Shown in pieces: positions 35,319 to 43,220 of a DNA stretch of 64,000 nucleotides (position 1 is its first letter; each line of letters opens with the position of its first letter). Under the pieces are notes generated by a model that had not been told where the DNA came from, made no database searches, and saw only the letters and a list, made by a program, of their open reading frames with translations. Source of the DNA: Thermoanaerobaculia bacterium (GTDB taxonomy: Bacteria; Acidobacteriota; Thermoanaerobaculia; Multivoradales; JAIOJS01). The position numbers were made by a program, and so were the translations under genes. The stretch is taken from positions 1 to 64,000 of the forward strand of contig JAUIDB010000012.1 of assembly GCA_030429235.1 (NCBI GenBank), in the 5' to 3' direction.

Positions 35319-36072
35319 TCAGGAGCCCTCTCGACTCCCATCGGACGACGAGTTCACGAGGTGGAGGCAGTCGGCCGCTTCGGGTGGCAGGGAAGCCAGG
35401 CTGTGCTCGGCCCCAATGATCCGAACCCCGGCGAGTAGCGTCTGCGGCGCCGTTCGCGCCAGAGCCAGCAACTGCGCCGTGGACATCTCGAGGTTCAGGC
35501 CGCTGCGTATCGCGGCCAGAGTCGAGAGGACCGCCGGCTGTCGTACCAGTACGATGTCAACCCGCCGCTTCCGGTCCTCGGCTGACGGATCTGCGGGGTA
35601 GAGCATCTCCGAGATGGCCGTGGTTCCGGTACAGAACTCGAGGAGGTTGGAACCGAGAGCCGCGGACTCAGCGAAGTCGAGAACCCCCGATCTTACCGCG
35701 AGCACGGGATACTCGGCCGCGGGGCGGCAACGACCACTCCCGAGGATGGGGTAGGTCGATCCTGGGCTTCTCGGACTCTGACCACGGACTCGCACGGCGG
35801 TTGGCGATCTCGTCGACCTCGGCCCGAGACAGCGGCCTCGTCAGGTCGTCCTGGAGCTTCGAGAGGTCGTCTGCCGACGCCGGCGGTTCGAGTTCCGTGT
35901 CTTCGAAGACAGTGTCCCAGTCGGTCAATGTGGTGGTGACTCCCAGGCGAGTTCGGGTTCCAGGGCTTTCGGCCGGTGAACCAGGCGATTCGGTCGAGCT
36001 TGGCGAGTGTTCGGCACCCACTCTACCCTGCCAGTCATGCAGACTACGCCTCCCTCCCGAGTCGACCGGCAT
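35319..36072 (-). pseudogene. Hypothetical gene split by a frameshift
   Basis: Two overlapping minus-strand frames look protein-like only in complementary halves. The frame from ATG 36072 gives TDWDTVFEDTELEPPASADD and LSRAEVDEIANRRA and then degenerates into Arg-rich sequence after about 35750. The frame that ends at 35319 becomes coding-like from about 35745 (YPVLAVRSGVLDFAESAALG, LLALARTAPQTLLAGVRIIG). A single frameshift near a CCCC run at about 35740-35760 would join them into one protein of about 250 residues. No family was recognised and no ribosome binding site is evident, so confidence is low. Confidence 0.3.
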
Positions 36073-36133
36073 CGTTTCGGCAGAGCTCTGGCACAGTTCG
36101 CAGATGCCGTCGAGGGTTCGGGACAGGGTCCGG

Positions 36134-36844
36134 TCAAGAGCCTCGCGGCTCCCGCTCGATGAAGTCCTGGATGGCAGCCCAAGCCGCTTCGGGCTGCGAC
36201 TGGAGCAGCAAATGCGGAGCGTCGAAGGTCACGACCTCCAGATCAGGCCGTAGCGACCGGATGTGATGCACCGAACTCGGCAGCACCAGTCGGTCCCGCC
36301 GACCCCGGAGGTAGAGCAGCGGCAGACCGCTCCGCGCCAGGTCCGCCGAAGCGTCGACGCTGGCCATGGCCTGAAGGCGGGCCGCGAAGACTCCCTGGTC
36401 TACCGACTTCCGGACTCGCCGGAGCAGAGGGACGAACGAGTCGTCGCCCCCGGCAAAGGCGTACCTCAGGACCGGCCCGGGCGTGGGTAGACGTGAGAAC
36501 CAGGGCCAAGGGAGGACCCGCAGCCAGAACGGTCGGGGCGTCCGCACGAACGAAGCGGCGAACACTACACCGAGTAGATAGGGCGTCCCCCCCGCACCGA
36601 GCCGAGCGGCCAGGGGTCCGGAGAAGGACTCCGCCAGCAGCCAGAAGGGCCGATTCGGCAGCTCTCCGCGAAGCCTCTCTTCGAGAGCCTCATAGCCCAG
36701 GAACGTGGTTCGCGGGTACCTCTTGACCTCGACCGTGGCCTCCACCGGGGTGTGCGCGAGGAACGGTTCGAACAGATCCCCGGTGCCATCGAGTCCAGGC
36801 AGGAGGACCAGGTGGAACTGGCTAGGTTGCGTCGACGCTGGCAC
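36134..36844 (-). CDS. Alpha/beta hydrolase
   Basis: This 236-residue protein has a complete alpha/beta-hydrolase layout. HLVLLPGLDGTGDLFEPFLA carries the oxyanion region, the nucleophile serine lies in LLAESFSGPLAARLG (a G/A-x-S-x-G variant), the acid in LYLRGRRDRLVLP and the His in VTFDAPHLLLQSQP. No signal peptide is present. A truncated relative of its C-terminal third lies at 30307-30600. The substrate is unknown; the lid region around residues 100-150 (RPFWLRVLPWPWFSRL) is hydrophobic, hinting at a lipid or aromatic ester. Confidence 0.85.
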   Translation of the reverse strand: MPASTQPSQFHLVLLPGLDGTGDLFEPFLAHTPVEATVEVKRYPRTTFLGYEALEERLRGELPNRPFWLLAESFSGPLAARLGAGGTPYLLGVVFAASFVRTPRPFWLRVLPWPWFSRLPTPGPVLRYAFAGGDDSFVPLLRRVRKSVDQGVFAARLQAMASVDASADLARSGLPLLYLRGRRDRLVLPSSVHHIRSLRPDLEVVTFDAPHLLLQSQPEAAWAAIQDFIEREPRGS

Positions 36845-36964
36845 TACGGCAACGCTATCAGGTCCTCTCCTCCGCTAGCCTTTCCGAAACTGCCTGCCGA
36901 ATAAGACTACCGTCACTTCAAATCGACCACCCCACGAGCGGTCGGTCACGGAGGCCTGAATCCT

Positions 36965-37016
36965 ACACAAGGTCGAAGAGGCCACCGAGCGGGAGTTGGC
37001 TCTCGAGTTGAGCCAG
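36965..37016 (-). pseudogene. Remnant of a second methyltransferase 3' end
   Basis: Read on the minus strand, this stretch encodes WLNSRANSRSVASSTL. It matches WLNSRANAHVVASSTF in the C-terminal part of the methyltransferase frame at 38389-38958, and the DNA is similar too. No larger gene surrounds it. It lies just downstream of the GT-C-like gene, while the full frame lies upstream of it, consistent with a duplication followed by loss. Confidence 0.45.
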
Positions 37017-37042
37017 CCCCTAACCAAGGAGTTCGTCGCTTT

Positions 37043-38347
37043 CTAGGGCGGTTCGTTGACCTTGATCCGCCAACCGGGTGGATTGATCGGAATCCAGAGG
37101 TGCTCCCGCGCCTCCAACCTGCCTTCGTAGGACGCCCATCCGAGGTCTTTGAAAGGCGGTGTTCGAAACACCGTAGTGGTACTACTGTGCAGAATCACGA
37201 TGAGCAGTAGAGCCGGCGGAACTCTCAACCAACGCCGCTCCTCTATCACCAGTGTCACCAACGCCCAGCACGTGACGACCCATGGCAGGTAGAAATAGCG
37301 AATCGCCGCAGAGGCTGGGACCAAGAGGTCAGCGGCGACTCGGAACTTGTAGAACGCTGCCGCCATCGCCAGCAGACCAAAGGCCAGTCCCGGTAGCGCG
37401 ACCCGCGTCCCGGTCGGCGGGGACTTCATCAGCCGCCAAACGAGCCATGTTCCAAGCACTGCAGCAGCTGCAACAAGGACCAGCGGAGAGAGTTTGTAGG
37501 GGACCTGACGGCCGAGAAAGAAGGTCCCGAAGGCTTTGTGTCCGAGAAGCTCAACCCAAACCGATTGTTCATGACCAGCGCTCGGCGCCAGAGAAACGGG
37601 GTTGCTTCGAAACGCCTGGACCTGCAGGCAGGCCACTAGCAATGAGATCGCAGCCACGGCAACCAGCCACCCGCTTCGCAGCCACAGCGCACGAACGACC
37701 CAAACAGGACAGACCAATACGACCAGAGGAGTCGACAAACCCACCAGGGTAATGACGAGGATGTCGCAGAACCAATCGAGTCGGCGCTTAGGAGGGTCTT
37801 GCAGAGCAGTCAGGAACAGAAGCAACGCCAGCGGCCACTGCACGTTGGTGAGATTCATGAACACCTCACCTGTGAAGTGCGGTACCAGGACAAGCACCAA
37901 CGAGTACGCCAGCGGATACGGCAGCCTCAGTCGTGGAGAGTGTAGCTTTGCGACCACCGCCCACATCCCACCGAGAGCTGCGAAGTTGTAGATGGCCGGC
38001 GCAAGGGGATAGGGACAGAGCTGTGCCACTAGAGCCACCAGTCGAGGCAGGAGGTGGTAGTACCCGGAGTACGTGAAGGTGAGCGAACTCAGTCCGTCCG
38101 AATAGGCCTGCGCAAAGAACACGGTTCCGTCCTCTGCCCAAAACTGCGGGTTCAGAAAGGCGTCTGGCTTCCGGGCAAACAGGACTGCTGTGATCGCTGT
38201 CACACTAACGGCAAGCCAGAAGTTGGTCGGTACCTTCTGCGGCCATCCGGAGGCGTCAGTGAAGTCGGCACGATGCGCCTCGTGTGCAGTCGAGACACGA
38301 GAAGCGCGGACACCCTCTTTGCCTGCCCTCAGCGGAGTTCCAGACAC
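37043..38347 (-). CDS. GT-C-like multi-pass membrane protein (putative glycosyltransferase)
   Basis: The protein has 434 residues from a GTG at 38347 with GGGAG upstream. About ten membrane helices are predicted. The first extracytoplasmic loop carries NPQFWAEDGTVFFAQAYSDG; an acidic residue pair in that loop is typical of GT-C-fold polyprenyl-sugar transferases. Other conserved-looking blocks are YYHLLPRLVALVAQ and FTGEVFMNLTNVQWPLALLL. It lies just downstream of a (frameshifted) methyltransferase gene, which suits a surface glycan locus. No catalytic assignment beyond the fold can be made. Confidence 0.68.
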   Translation of the reverse strand: MSGTPLRAGKEGVRASRVSTAHEAHRADFTDASGWPQKVPTNFWLAVSVTAITAVLFARKPDAFLNPQFWAEDGTVFFAQAYSDGLSSLTFTYSGYYHLLPRLVALVAQLCPYPLAPAIYNFAALGGMWAVVAKLHSPRLRLPYPLAYSLVLVLVPHFTGEVFMNLTNVQWPLALLLFLTALQDPPKRRLDWFCDILVITLVGLSTPLVVLVCPVWVVRALWLRSGWLVAVAAISLLVACLQVQAFRSNPVSLAPSAGHEQSVWVELLGHKAFGTFFLGRQVPYKLSPLVLVAAAAVLGTWLVWRLMKSPPTGTRVALPGLAFGLLAMAAAFYKFRVAADLLVPASAAIRYFYLPWVVTCWALVTLVIEERRWLRVPPALLLIVILHSSTTTVFRTPPFKDLGWASYEGRLEAREHLWIPINPPGWRIKVNEPP

Positions 38348-38388
38348 CTACACTGCTCCCCACGAAGCTGCTTGGCAGCCCGGCTGGG

Positions 38389-39082
38389 CTAAGAGTGTCG
38401 ATCGTCGAGTGGACACGTCAGACAGTCAGAGAGTTTCACAGCGTGCACAAAGGTCGAAGAGGCCACCACATGGGCATTGGCCCGCGAGTTGAGCCAGCGA
38501 TCTAGCGGAGCCAGGACAAAAGCGCAGAGCCGGAGGAGGTAGAAGGCGCCCCGACTCAAGACTCGCGTCGGAACGTACTCGCGGCAGTAGTTTGCCATCA
38601 CGTCCAATAGGGCGAAGGTAGGCCCCATGCAAACACCGGAGTCCTCGATCTCGAAACCTGCGCGTTCAAACAACTTGCCGTGGCCCGTCAGCGTGAAGTT
38701 CTGATAGTGGTCCGGGTAGGAGTGATAGACCTGCAGAAAGGGAGTTGCGGCAAAGACCTGTCCCCCGGGGCCCAGCACACGCATCATCTCGCGCACCGCA
38801 GCTTCGGGTCTCCAGGTGCTCCAGAACGGCCTCGCAATAGACGGCATCGATCGACCCGTCCCCGAATGGCAGCTGGTAGGCGGTCCCCACGACGTGCACG
38901 TTGTCGAAGGCCTGCAGGTTGAGATTGATGAGTCGATCGTCCACGACGGTTGGGCCACCTCCGATCGACAGACACCGTGCCTCTGGCGGCTGAGACGAGA
39001 TGGCTCGATGGAACGCCCGCCCAGATTCGGGAGTGCGCTCTCTCGAGGCCGCGGTAGAAACGCGGCGCAGTAGCCGCCTCAT
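38389..39082 (-). pseudogene. Class I SAM-dependent methyltransferase, frameshifted
   Basis: From the ATG at 39082, one frame encodes the SAM-binding part: ARCLSIGGGPTVVDDRLINL and AYQLPFGDGSIDAVYCEAVL, then EHLE. From about 38800 the match jumps to a second frame: PEAAVREMMRVLGPGGQVFA, followed by HYQNFTLTGHGKLFERAGFE and the C-terminus. Each frame loses coding character beyond the switch. The break lies at GAGACCCGAA, where a loss of two bases or gain of one would explain it. It could be a true lesion or an assembly error. If repaired, the product would be a Methyltransf_11-type enzyme of about 230 residues. Confidence 0.7.
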
Positions 39083-39239
39083 CGTGGCACTCTCTCGGCC
39101 TGCTCTACCGCCGTCACGAGGAGAAGCCCACCCAGCAACCGATCCCATACCATCACGATCCCCCAAGCTCGGTGATCCGAAAGGCTGAAAGTCGATAGAT
39201 CACTGACCATCTAGTCTAGCCTCGAAAAACGAAGACCCT
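39083..39239. other. Non-coding start of the 39083-40088 gap
   Basis: Nothing gene-like was recognised. The whole gap between the methyltransferase and the membrane protein at 40089 is about 1 kb; from about 39240 on it is occupied by the repeat described in the next entry. Confidence 0.5.
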
Positions 39240-39494
39240 CACCGGATCGGCAGTAGAGCTCGCAAGGCGGGACGACCTAGCGTCGCAGAACACAGGTGCG
39301 ACCTTCCTCACGGTGGATAAAACTGCCGGCGTCGGCAGGAGGACCTACTGGATTCGCAGGCTCGAGTGCGGCGACTTCGTCGCTACCTCCTCGAGATCTG
39401 CCTGGCGAATCTCAGCCCATATGCCCAGAGACCAAGAAAGCAACGAGGGCGGCATCTACCCGGGGCGCTCCATAGCGTCTGTGCCGCCCACTGT

Positions 39495-39512
39495 GCCCAC
39501 TGGGCAGTTGGC
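39495..39512. repeat. Inverted repeat inside module A (copy 1)
   Basis: GCCCACTG-GG-CAGTTGGC, arms of 8 bases with one mismatch. The same element occurs at 39937-39954 (perfect) and 42704-42721. Confidence 0.7.
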
Positions 39513-39936
39513 GTTCCAAACGATGGAGGGCCCTCCCCCCATCTCAAGCGCTGTACGACCGAGGAATAGCGCGGGAACGATCGGAACGACCTCAACTGTC
39601 TTCGCCTTATCCTCTCAACTTCTCGTGGAAGGTAGCGGAGGACCCGAAGGAGCCGGCGGGTCCACGGAGGCTCTCCGCGAGCGGCGGCAAGCACCGGCAT
39701 CGGGAAGGGCGGCCCCGTAGCGTCGCGGAGCGCAGGCGGCGGCCTCCCTCGCGGTGGGCAACCAGCCAACGCCGGCCCCGAGGACCGGCCGGGTCCGTAG
39801 GTCTGGAGCGGCGGGTCTTCCACGACCTCCCCCAGATCCGGTCAGGCTAGTCCAAGCCCGTCTGGTCTCGAGATCGTGAGTGCAACGGACACGGTATCTA
39901 CCCGGGGCGTTCGGCAGCGTCTGCGCCGACCACTGT

Positions 39937-39954
39937 GCCAACTGGGCAGTTGGC
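39937..39954. repeat. Perfect inverted repeat inside module A (copy 2)
   Basis: GCCAACTG-GG-CAGTTGGC, a perfect 8-bp palindrome with a GG centre. It is retained at the same place in all three module A copies. Confidence 0.75.
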
Positions 39955-40088
39955 GCTCCAAACGATGGAGGGGGGTCTCCCCCAAACCTACGGTCGAACG
40001 TGTCAGACACGCCGGCGGAGCTGGTAGGGAGTGACGGAACCTCCCTGGAAACGACCCACGGGAGGTTAGGAGAAAGTAGAACCCGAGG

Positions 40089-40547
40089 CTATGAGCTCGA
40101 GCCGCTATGACTCGATCGCTGCCACCACCAGATCGCAGCCGACGAGACTCCAGCCAATCCCAACGTAGCGAGTACGTCATGGCCTAGGAAGTACAGAAAG
40201 CTGGTGTGAAGGTCCGCGAGACCAAAGTCACCCGAGACCCGCACCGCCTGATCCCCAGCCAGAGCCTTGGTCACGACGCAGAAGAACCCAGCCACCAGGA
40301 GCGCGGTGCCAATCGCCAGGCTCAACATGGGGCTGAGGAAGAGGCAGTTCTCTCGAACCGCCACCACGACCAACACGAGAAGAAGCGGTCCGGTGACGAG
40401 TGCCAAAGCCGCCAAAACGCTCAACGACTCGGCGAGCATCGAGAGCTTGTAGGGCTTGCAGTTGTAGAGCTCGTGCCGAACTAGCAGTGCCCAGAGAATC
40501 ACCACAGGCAGTGAACCCATCAGGGCTTGAAGCCTTGGCTTCGTCAT
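40089..40547 (-). CDS. Small multi-pass membrane protein, function unknown
   Basis: This 152-residue protein has about four hydrophobic helices (near residues 10-25, 38-62, 70-92 and 120-145). A polar stretch with DQAVRVSGDFGLADLH lies before the last helix. No family was recognised. Its ATG overlaps the stop of the upstream SNase-like gene by 4 nt, so the two are translationally coupled and likely act together. Confidence 0.65.
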   Translation of the reverse strand: MTKPRLQALMGSLPVVILWALLVRHELYNCKPYKLSMLAESLSVLAALALVTGPLLLVLVVVAVRENCLFLSPMLSLAIGTALLVAGFFCVVTKALAGDQAVRVSGDFGLADLHTSFLYFLGHDVLATLGLAGVSSAAIWWWQRSSHSGSSS

Positions 40548-41182
40548 CGAGTCAGGCCGTTGGCCAGGCCAAGGGACTCAGTGGCCACTAGATTGACTGA
40601 ATAGGCCAGCTGATCCCCGTCGAGAGGAGGAGGCAGCGTTGCGGCAGGAGGCTCCGGATCGGCCCAGATTCCTCGCCTGGACTCTCGCGCTCGTCTCTCC
40701 TCGTGCCGATAGACGCACTTTGTGTACTCGGACAAGAAGTATGGTGGTGGCTCCTCAAACCCTCCCAAGCCCTTCCGGATGAGCTCGAGCCCCACATCGC
40801 CTGACTCCGCGGACAGGGTCCCCACCACGTTCGGCTGGTACGAGAGACCACTGGAAGGCTGCAGCCCCAGCAAAACCCGCGCTCCCACGAGTTTCCCGAG
40901 CTCGGCCCTCGCCGCGCGAGCGGCGTCGTGCGTCGGAGGCGGAGCCTTGACCCCGACGATCCGAACCCCAATCAGTTTGCCGTGTTCCTCACCCCGCAGG
41001 ACAACCTGGTTCGGGGTCGGAGCCGACTCGACTCTCGCCTCGACCGCCAGGAAGTACGAACTCTCCCTAGCAGCGTCTCTGCAGACCCCCTCGTAGGGCT
41101 CTTGCGCCTCCTTGTTCTGACCCGTGCGAGCAGGTAGGTCTGCACCCTTCGCCAGGAGCACAAGGACGATCAGGGCAACCAT
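40544..41182 (-). CDS. Secreted SNase-like (thermonuclease-fold) protein, probably catalytically inactive
   Basis: The ATG at 41182 gives 212 residues and a signal-like helix (MVALIVLVLLAKGADL). Residues about 55-180 follow the staphylococcal nuclease fold: GKLIGVRIVGVKAPPPT, LGKLVGARVLLGLQPSSG, VGTLSAESGDVGLELIRKGLG and YRHEERRARESRRGIWADP. The positions of the catalytic Asp40/Thr41/Glu43 motif (normally VDTPE) read VKAPP, and the second catalytic Arg is also missing. This suggests a binding rather than cleaving role. It is coupled to the membrane protein gene downstream by a 4-nt overlap. Confidence 0.68.
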   Translation of the reverse strand: MVALIVLVLLAKGADLPARTGQNKEAQEPYEGVCRDAARESSYFLAVEARVESAPTPNQVVLRGEEHGKLIGVRIVGVKAPPPTHDAARAARAELGKLVGARVLLGLQPSSGLSYQPNVVGTLSAESGDVGLELIRKGLGGFEEPPPYFLSEYTKCVYRHEERRARESRRGIWADPEPPAATLPPPLDGDQLAYSVNLVATESLGLANGLTR

Positions 41183-41292
41183 TCTGGATTCTCTACTACC
41201 TACCCCACGAAGTCTTGGCCGAAGGCTCAACAGTCGGTCGAAAGAACTCCTCAAGACCACTTCACGCACCCTACCCCGGCCACCGAAAACTC

Positions 41293-42342
41293 TCACCGGC
41301 CGCGCCCTACCCGGAGGGTACCGAGAGCGATCAAGACGAGGCCCAACGAGACAGCACCGATCCAGGACAAGGTCGGTACTTCGACCACGGCCGGCGCTGG
41401 CCCCATGAACTCGCCGAGGGCGAGCGGACGGGACCCTACAGGGATGGTGTCGACCAGGGATCCATGGGTCGTGTCCAGAACCGTGACCGCAGCGAGACCG
41501 GATAGGGCCACGTAGAGGAATCGACCATCTGGAGTGAGATCGACCCCGACCGGGAACGAGCCCGCACCGGTACTCCAGGTAGCGACCACGATTTCATTGT
41601 CGAGGTCCACGACGGTTACGGCGTGATGGTGAAAACCGGAAACGAACAGAGACTGCCCGTCGGCCACCAAACCGGTCGGCCCACCCGGCACGGGCACGGT
41701 CGCCAGCACGCTGTCCGTTCCCGTGTCGATGATCGATACCAGGTTCTCGACCATGTGCGTGGCAAACACTCGGTCCCCTATAGGGCTGATCGTCAACGAG
41801 AACGGCATCAGACCTCCGAGATCGACCGTAGCAATCACCGACCGTGACGACGTATCGACGACCGATAGGGATCCCCCGCCGTAGTTGGCCACGTAGACCC
41901 GTGCTCCGTCCGGACTCACCACGACGCTCGCCGGCATGACTCCGACCGGAATCGTGGCTGTCTGCAGCAGAGCCTCGGCGTCCACGACGGAAAGCGTGTT
42001 GCTATTCAGGTTCGACACGTAGACCTCGGAGTTGTCCGGCGAGACGGTGACCCCTTGCGGCGCCAAGCCGGTCCCCAGTGTCGCAATCACCGATCTCGTG
42101 GCAGCATCCAGGATCGAGACGTTGCCATCGTCTAGATTGGGCACATAGATCCGGTTGCCATCCGGGGAGACTGCCACCGCGCTAGGCTGCTGCCCCACCG
42201 GGACGGTAGCGACCACGGTTCGGCTCCCGGTGTCGATTACCGAAACCGTGCCCGAGAACGCGTTCGGCACCCAGGCCTCCTGGGCCGACAACGCCAGAAC
42301 GTCCAGAAGCCCGAAAAGAAACAACAACAGGGTTCGAGCCAT
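41293..42342 (-). CDS. Secreted YVTN beta-propeller protein with IPTL-like C-terminal sorting tail
   Basis: The 349-residue protein has a signal peptide (to about residue 21) and seven YVTN/NHL-type repeats of ~42 residues. Examples are GNRIYVPNLDDGNVSILDAA and GARVYVANYGGGSLSVVD. The last ~30 residues are VPTLSW, a hydrophobic helix and an Arg-rich end (RVGRGR). This is the tripartite layout of the IPTL-CTERM sorting signal. Such tails are thought to be processed by an exosortase/rhombosortase-like system; none is visible here. Probably a surface or cell-wall adhesive protein. Confidence 0.85.
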   Translation of the reverse strand: MARTLLLFLFGLLDVLALSAQEAWVPNAFSGTVSVIDTGSRTVVATVPVGQQPSAVAVSPDGNRIYVPNLDDGNVSILDAATRSVIATLGTGLAPQGVTVSPDNSEVYVSNLNSNTLSVVDAEALLQTATIPVGVMPASVVVSPDGARVYVANYGGGSLSVVDTSSRSVIATVDLGGLMPFSLTISPIGDRVFATHMVENLVSIIDTGTDSVLATVPVPGGPTGLVADGQSLFVSGFHHHAVTVVDLDNEIVVATWSTGAGSFPVGVDLTPDGRFLYVALSGLAAVTVLDTTHGSLVDTIPVGSRPLALGEFMGPAPAVVEVPTLSWIGAVSLGLVLIALGTLRVGRGR

Positions 42343-42488
42343 CTCACCGACTCCCGACTTGTAGTGTCGGACCTCCCGAGGCGGGTCGCTGGAGGCGCCA
42401 GAGACCTTCTCGGCAAGACCCTTGGTCGCGCCTGCCTCGAATCATGATCCGCTAGAGAGCCCGAGTGTATGCCAGGAGGGAATCGTCG
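42343..42488. other. Non-coding start of the 42343-43220 gap
   Basis: Upstream region of the YVTN gene (which reads away on the minus strand). No gene was recognised. The rest of this 878-base gap holds repeat locus 2 (42489-43038) and the leader of the kinase gene at 43221. Confidence 0.5.
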
Positions 42489-43038
42489 CCGTCGCGGAGC
42501 GCAGGCGGCGGCCTCCCCGCGGTGGGCAACCAGCCGACGCCGGCCCCGAGGACCTGCCGGGTCCGTAGGTCGGGAGCGGCGGATCTTCCACGACTTCCCC
42601 CAAGAACGGTCAGGCTAGTCCGAGCCCGCTGGCCTCGAGATCGTGGGTGCAACGGGGACGGTATCTACCCGGGGCGTTCGGCAGCGTCTGCGCCGCCCAC
42701 TGTGCCCACTGGGCAGTTGGCGCTCCACACGATGGAGGGCCTTCTCCCCATCTCAGGCGCTGTACGGCCGATCGAGGAATAGCGCTGGAACGATCGGACG
42801 ATCTCAACTGTCCTTCGCCTTTCCTCTCAACTACTCGTAGACGGTAGCGGAGGACCCGAAGGAACCGGCGGGTCCACGGGGGCTCTCCGCGAGCGGCGGC
42901 AAGCACTGGCATCGGGAAGGGCGGCCCCATAGCGTCGCGGAGCGCAGGCGGCGGCCTCCCTTGCGGTGGGCAACCAGCCGACGCCGGCCCCGAGGACCTG
43001 CCGGGTCCGTAGGGTCTGGAGCGGCGGATCCTCCACGA
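42489..43038. repeat. 443-bp intergenic repeat, locus 2 (about 1.25 tandem units)
   Basis: Module order here is B-A-C-B. Module B begins GTCGCGGAGCGCAGG at 42491 and again at 42934, a period of 443 bases. Module A begins ATCTACCCGGGGCG near 42663, and module C starts near 42844. The sequence is strongly similar to locus 1 (39240-40010), with most changes being single substitutions. It ends just before the leader of the kinase gene. Confidence 0.87.
42704..42721. repeat. Inverted repeat inside module A (copy 3)
   Basis: GCCCACTG-GG-CAGTTGGC, identical to the copy at 39495-39512 and one base different from the perfect copy at 39937-39954. Confidence 0.7.
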
Positions 43039-43220
43039 GCGGTTGAAGTTCCAAACGCCTCCATCCAGTCCGCAAACCCACAAGGTATCGGGAACACGCC
43101 TTCGCTTCGATCGTAGTCCTAGCCAAAGCCACCGAACGTCGGCATCGGCGACACCCGGACCCGTCCGCCCGATCGAGCCGTCCACTACAATCCCCGCTGA
43201 AACGACCCACGAGGAACTCC

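Larger units (their letters stand above)
39240..40010. repeat. 443-bp intergenic repeat, locus 1 (about 1.75 tandem units)
   Basis: Three recognisable modules recur in the order B-A-C-B-A. Module A begins ATCTACCCGGGGCG at 39454 and again at 39896, a period of 442 bases. Module B begins GTCGCGGAGCGCAGG at 39722, and a degenerate copy begins at 39282 (period 440). Module C (GGTAGCGGAGGACCCGAAGG) starts near 39631. The same modules with the same period occur at 42489-43038. Open frames across the unit are inconsistent between copies, so it is treated as non-coding. Confidence 0.85.

Noticed and set aside
36073-36133. DksA/TraR-like zinc finger suggested by the in-frame string ALDRTLSRTLDGICELC upstream of 36072
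   Set aside because: Only one CxxC pair is present, the stretch lies partly over the hydrolase stop, no start codon was found and the rest of the frame does not resemble DksA.
39313-40010. Open frames on both strands across repeat locus 1
   Set aside because: The frames differ between copies of the repeat, are rich in Arg/Pro/Gly/Ser, and are interrupted at different places in locus 2, so they are not a conserved protein.
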